Assembly: GCA_035578155.1 (NCBI GenBank)
Contig: JAPWDM010000013.1
Coordinates: forward strand, 9,325,527 to 9,389,526
Direction of reading: 5' to 3'
DNA: 64,000 nucleotides
Source: Brachynemurus nebulosus
Lineage: Eukaryota > Arthropoda > Insecta > Neuroptera > Myrmeleontidae
Part shown: positions 61,197 to 64,000 of the stretch, one piece after another
How the letters are laid out: the number at the start of each line of letters is the position of its first letter
Numbering within the stretch: the stretch's first letter is position 1
Program-made: the position numbers and the translations under genes
Notes under the pieces: model-generated
Seen by the model: only the letters and a program-made list of their open reading frames with translations
What the model was told of the DNA's origin: nothing
Databases searched by the model: none

Positions 61197-62344
61197 GGGT
61201 AATTGTGAATGGATTTTCATGAACTGAGATAAAAGCGTTGTTTTAAGTATTTTTTATTTTATATATCACATTATGGTTGATTTATTTTTAATTCTACATT
61301 ATTCAGGATGCACTACACAAATTTTGAGCAAATTCGTATGAAAAACAAAAATTTTATAAGCCATTCACATTTCCCCGGTGCGGTTTTGCAAATCTTATAA
61401 ATTTTGGGGTAAAAGTGAATGCCATCAGAAAAATTATTTAGAATGTATTATAAGAGAAGTGTGGTACGTCAGAGTAAAGCCCAGCTCAAATTTTTCACAT
61501 TTACTCCACTTTCAAATTTTTCATCATACTTTAGCGGTCACAATTTCTCTTTGTTTAATGCAAGTTATTCATACCTCAAATTTGTACCAAAAATCAAGGT
61601 TAAATAAAAATAACAAAAATTGTTGGAACAAATTTATTACAATTTAAAAATGATATTTTGATGATATTTTCTCATTTTATCAAATAAAAATTGAAAAATT
61701 ACAAAATTTTCACACAAAAACAAGGAAAATGAGACTTTTTCAAGGGAATACATTTATTTTACATGAATAAAAAAACAACAATCTATTAGGTCTAATACTG
61801 TAAAAGTGTAAATTAAAAAAAAAATGGTTTTGTACTAATCCTACTGCCCTTGGACACTCACAGAGACATTGAAAACAAGTAATTTTTCTGTTTTTGTAAG
61901 TTGTTATTGAATAAGGGAGCACAGTAATGAATTCGTAGATTGATACACAAAACATCGTTCTTTACACAATTTTTTTTTTGTATTGTTTGTACAATATTGT
62001 CACAAGCATCTTCGTCAACATTTTCAACTTTGAAAAGAACACTACTGAAATTTTTGATCGAATGGGGGCATTTGTCAATGACGTTTACAATTACCCCACA
62101 ATTTTAAAATCATGTGGTAATTGTGAATTGGTAATCGAAGTAAGATACATAAAAGTTTGCAAGGGTTTTTTCAAAATAAAAAAAAAGATACTAATACTTG
62201 GAGAATTGTTATCAAATTTTAATAGCGTATTAAGAAAGGACAGAAAAACATACTAAGCTTTGATTTTTAACAATATTAATGTTATTTTAGAAATTATAGA
62301 CGCCGTTCACAATTGTCCCAATTCACAATTACCCCGGTCAACCC
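61197..62344 (-). mobile_element. Complete TA-GGG element, GGTAATTGTGAA type
   Basis: TA (61195-61196), GGGTTGATCAGGGTAATTG; far end CAATTACCCCGGTCAACCC, TA (62345-62346). The GGTAATTGTGAA motif or its complement also occurs at about 61365, 61408, 62088, 62114 and 62305. The right half matches the truncated copy at 20468 in reverse. A diverged trace of the same short peptide (VNVIDKCPHSIKNFSS) is readable on the minus strand near 62075. No transposase domain recognised. Confidence 0.75.
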
Positions 62345-62457
62345 TATGTATTTTTGTATTATAGTATTATAGTATAGAACACACAGGATATTAAGTTCCC
62401 ATAAAATCGAAGATTTAAGTAAATTTATCGCGATAAATCTAAACAATTAAATAAAAA

Positions 62458-62950
62458 ATAACTCTGTTGCAGCATCTTGCCTAACATAGCGAATTTCCCT
62501 TTATAAAAATTAGTTTTTCTCGGAAACTAGTCTACATAGAATAATATGGTTTAAAAAGCTTCTTTTATGTGATTTTTTCTCCTATTTCCAATGGTGTGAA
62601 AGAATGTCGCAAAAACTTTTGAACTTTGAGTAATTTTGGCAAAACTTCGAAATAACTAATTTTTTTCCCGAAAAATACCTAAAGAACCATGTTACGGATG
62701 CCTGACTACTGAATTCATTCAAAGGTGTGGGACTTCCAGTATTTTCAGCAAATTTCGTAAAAATAGGATATTTCTTTCGAGACTTATCGTGCGGACACAT
62801 ATATACAAGTATACATACATAAAGTTCAGTGAATATTCGAATTCGAGCTCTAGGGACCTCAAAACCAATTTCTGTCACTGTCTCGGAGTCAAGTTGGACC
62901 CCGGCAGCCAGTGGCTGCAATAGTTGAATTTTCGATTCGAAAATTCGCTA
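62458..62950 (+). mobile_element. Family A copy 14, old, full length
   Basis: AATAACTCTGTTGCAGCATC start, AGCGAATTTCC, middle block to TTATCGTGCGGACACA. Then only ATATATACAAGTATACATAC in place of a long microsatellite. The right block is diverged (CTCAAAACCAATTTCTGTC). The 3' hairpin (62926-62946) is a perfect GAATTTTCGA/TCGAAAATTC pair, then GCTAA. The short TA tract suggests microsatellite growth after insertion in other copies, or loss here. Confidence 0.7.

Positions 62951-64000
<1,050 letters not shown>

Overview
This window is eukaryotic, very AT-rich, non-coding DNA. The transposon content (Penelope-like, hAT, pogo/mariner-like, Helitron and Helentron-like elements) and the long (TA)n tracts suggest an arthropod, most likely an insect. 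The species cannot be told from this sequence. I found no convincing host gene, rRNA or tRNA. Almost every long open frame is (TA)n translated as alternating Tyr-Ile, or lies inside a repeat. The real coding traces are transposon relics: a Penelope-like GIY-YIG nuclease, a pogo-like transposase remnant with a PHD-like finger, a duplicated transposase helix-turn-helix, and a cysteine-rich (CXC/TCR-like) tail.

The dominant repeat, called family A here, occurs about fifteen times in both orientations. Its plan is a conserved left block beginning (A)ATACCCCTGTCGCAGC, a second block ending near TGTCCGCACGATAACTC, a (TA)n or (TA)n(TG)n microsatellite, a right block, and a 3' hairpin followed by GCTAA. 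The left subterminal AGCGAATTTCC is inverted at the right end. This is the plan of Helentron-derived DINE-1/INE-1-like elements. It explains most (TA)n tracts in the window.

Layout. 1-6.2 kb: Penelope terminal fragment, family A copy, TA-flanked MITE, direct-repeat structure, large palindrome. 6.8-14.5 kb: pogo-like elements, foldback carrying a transposase HTH, palindromic satellite array. 15.5-21.6 kb: MITEs, hairpins, more elements of the TA-GGG type. 21-25.3 kb: cluster of family A copies ending in a near-perfect 490-bp palindrome. 26-30.6 kb: TA-GGG elements, one with pogo transposase remnants, and a clear mariner-type MITE. 32-42.3 kb: hAT elements, a Helitron end, a four-deep nest of transposons, and repeated insertion of a small element (B) into (TA)n. 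42.7-52.5 kb: long-TIR element with a CXC relic, TTAA-flanked element with an inner palindrome, two hAT MITEs, family A relics. 54-64 kb: Penelope head-to-head fragment, Helitron with both ends, a complete 1.15-kb TA-GGG element, an old family A copy, a free-standing (TA)n tract.

The best candidates for something undescribed are family A with its compensating 3' hairpin, element B in (TA)n tracts, the cohort of TA-flanked GGG-ended elements with repeated subterminal motifs, and the palindromic ~103-bp array. All family names rest on termini, target duplications and motifs read by eye, without database searches.
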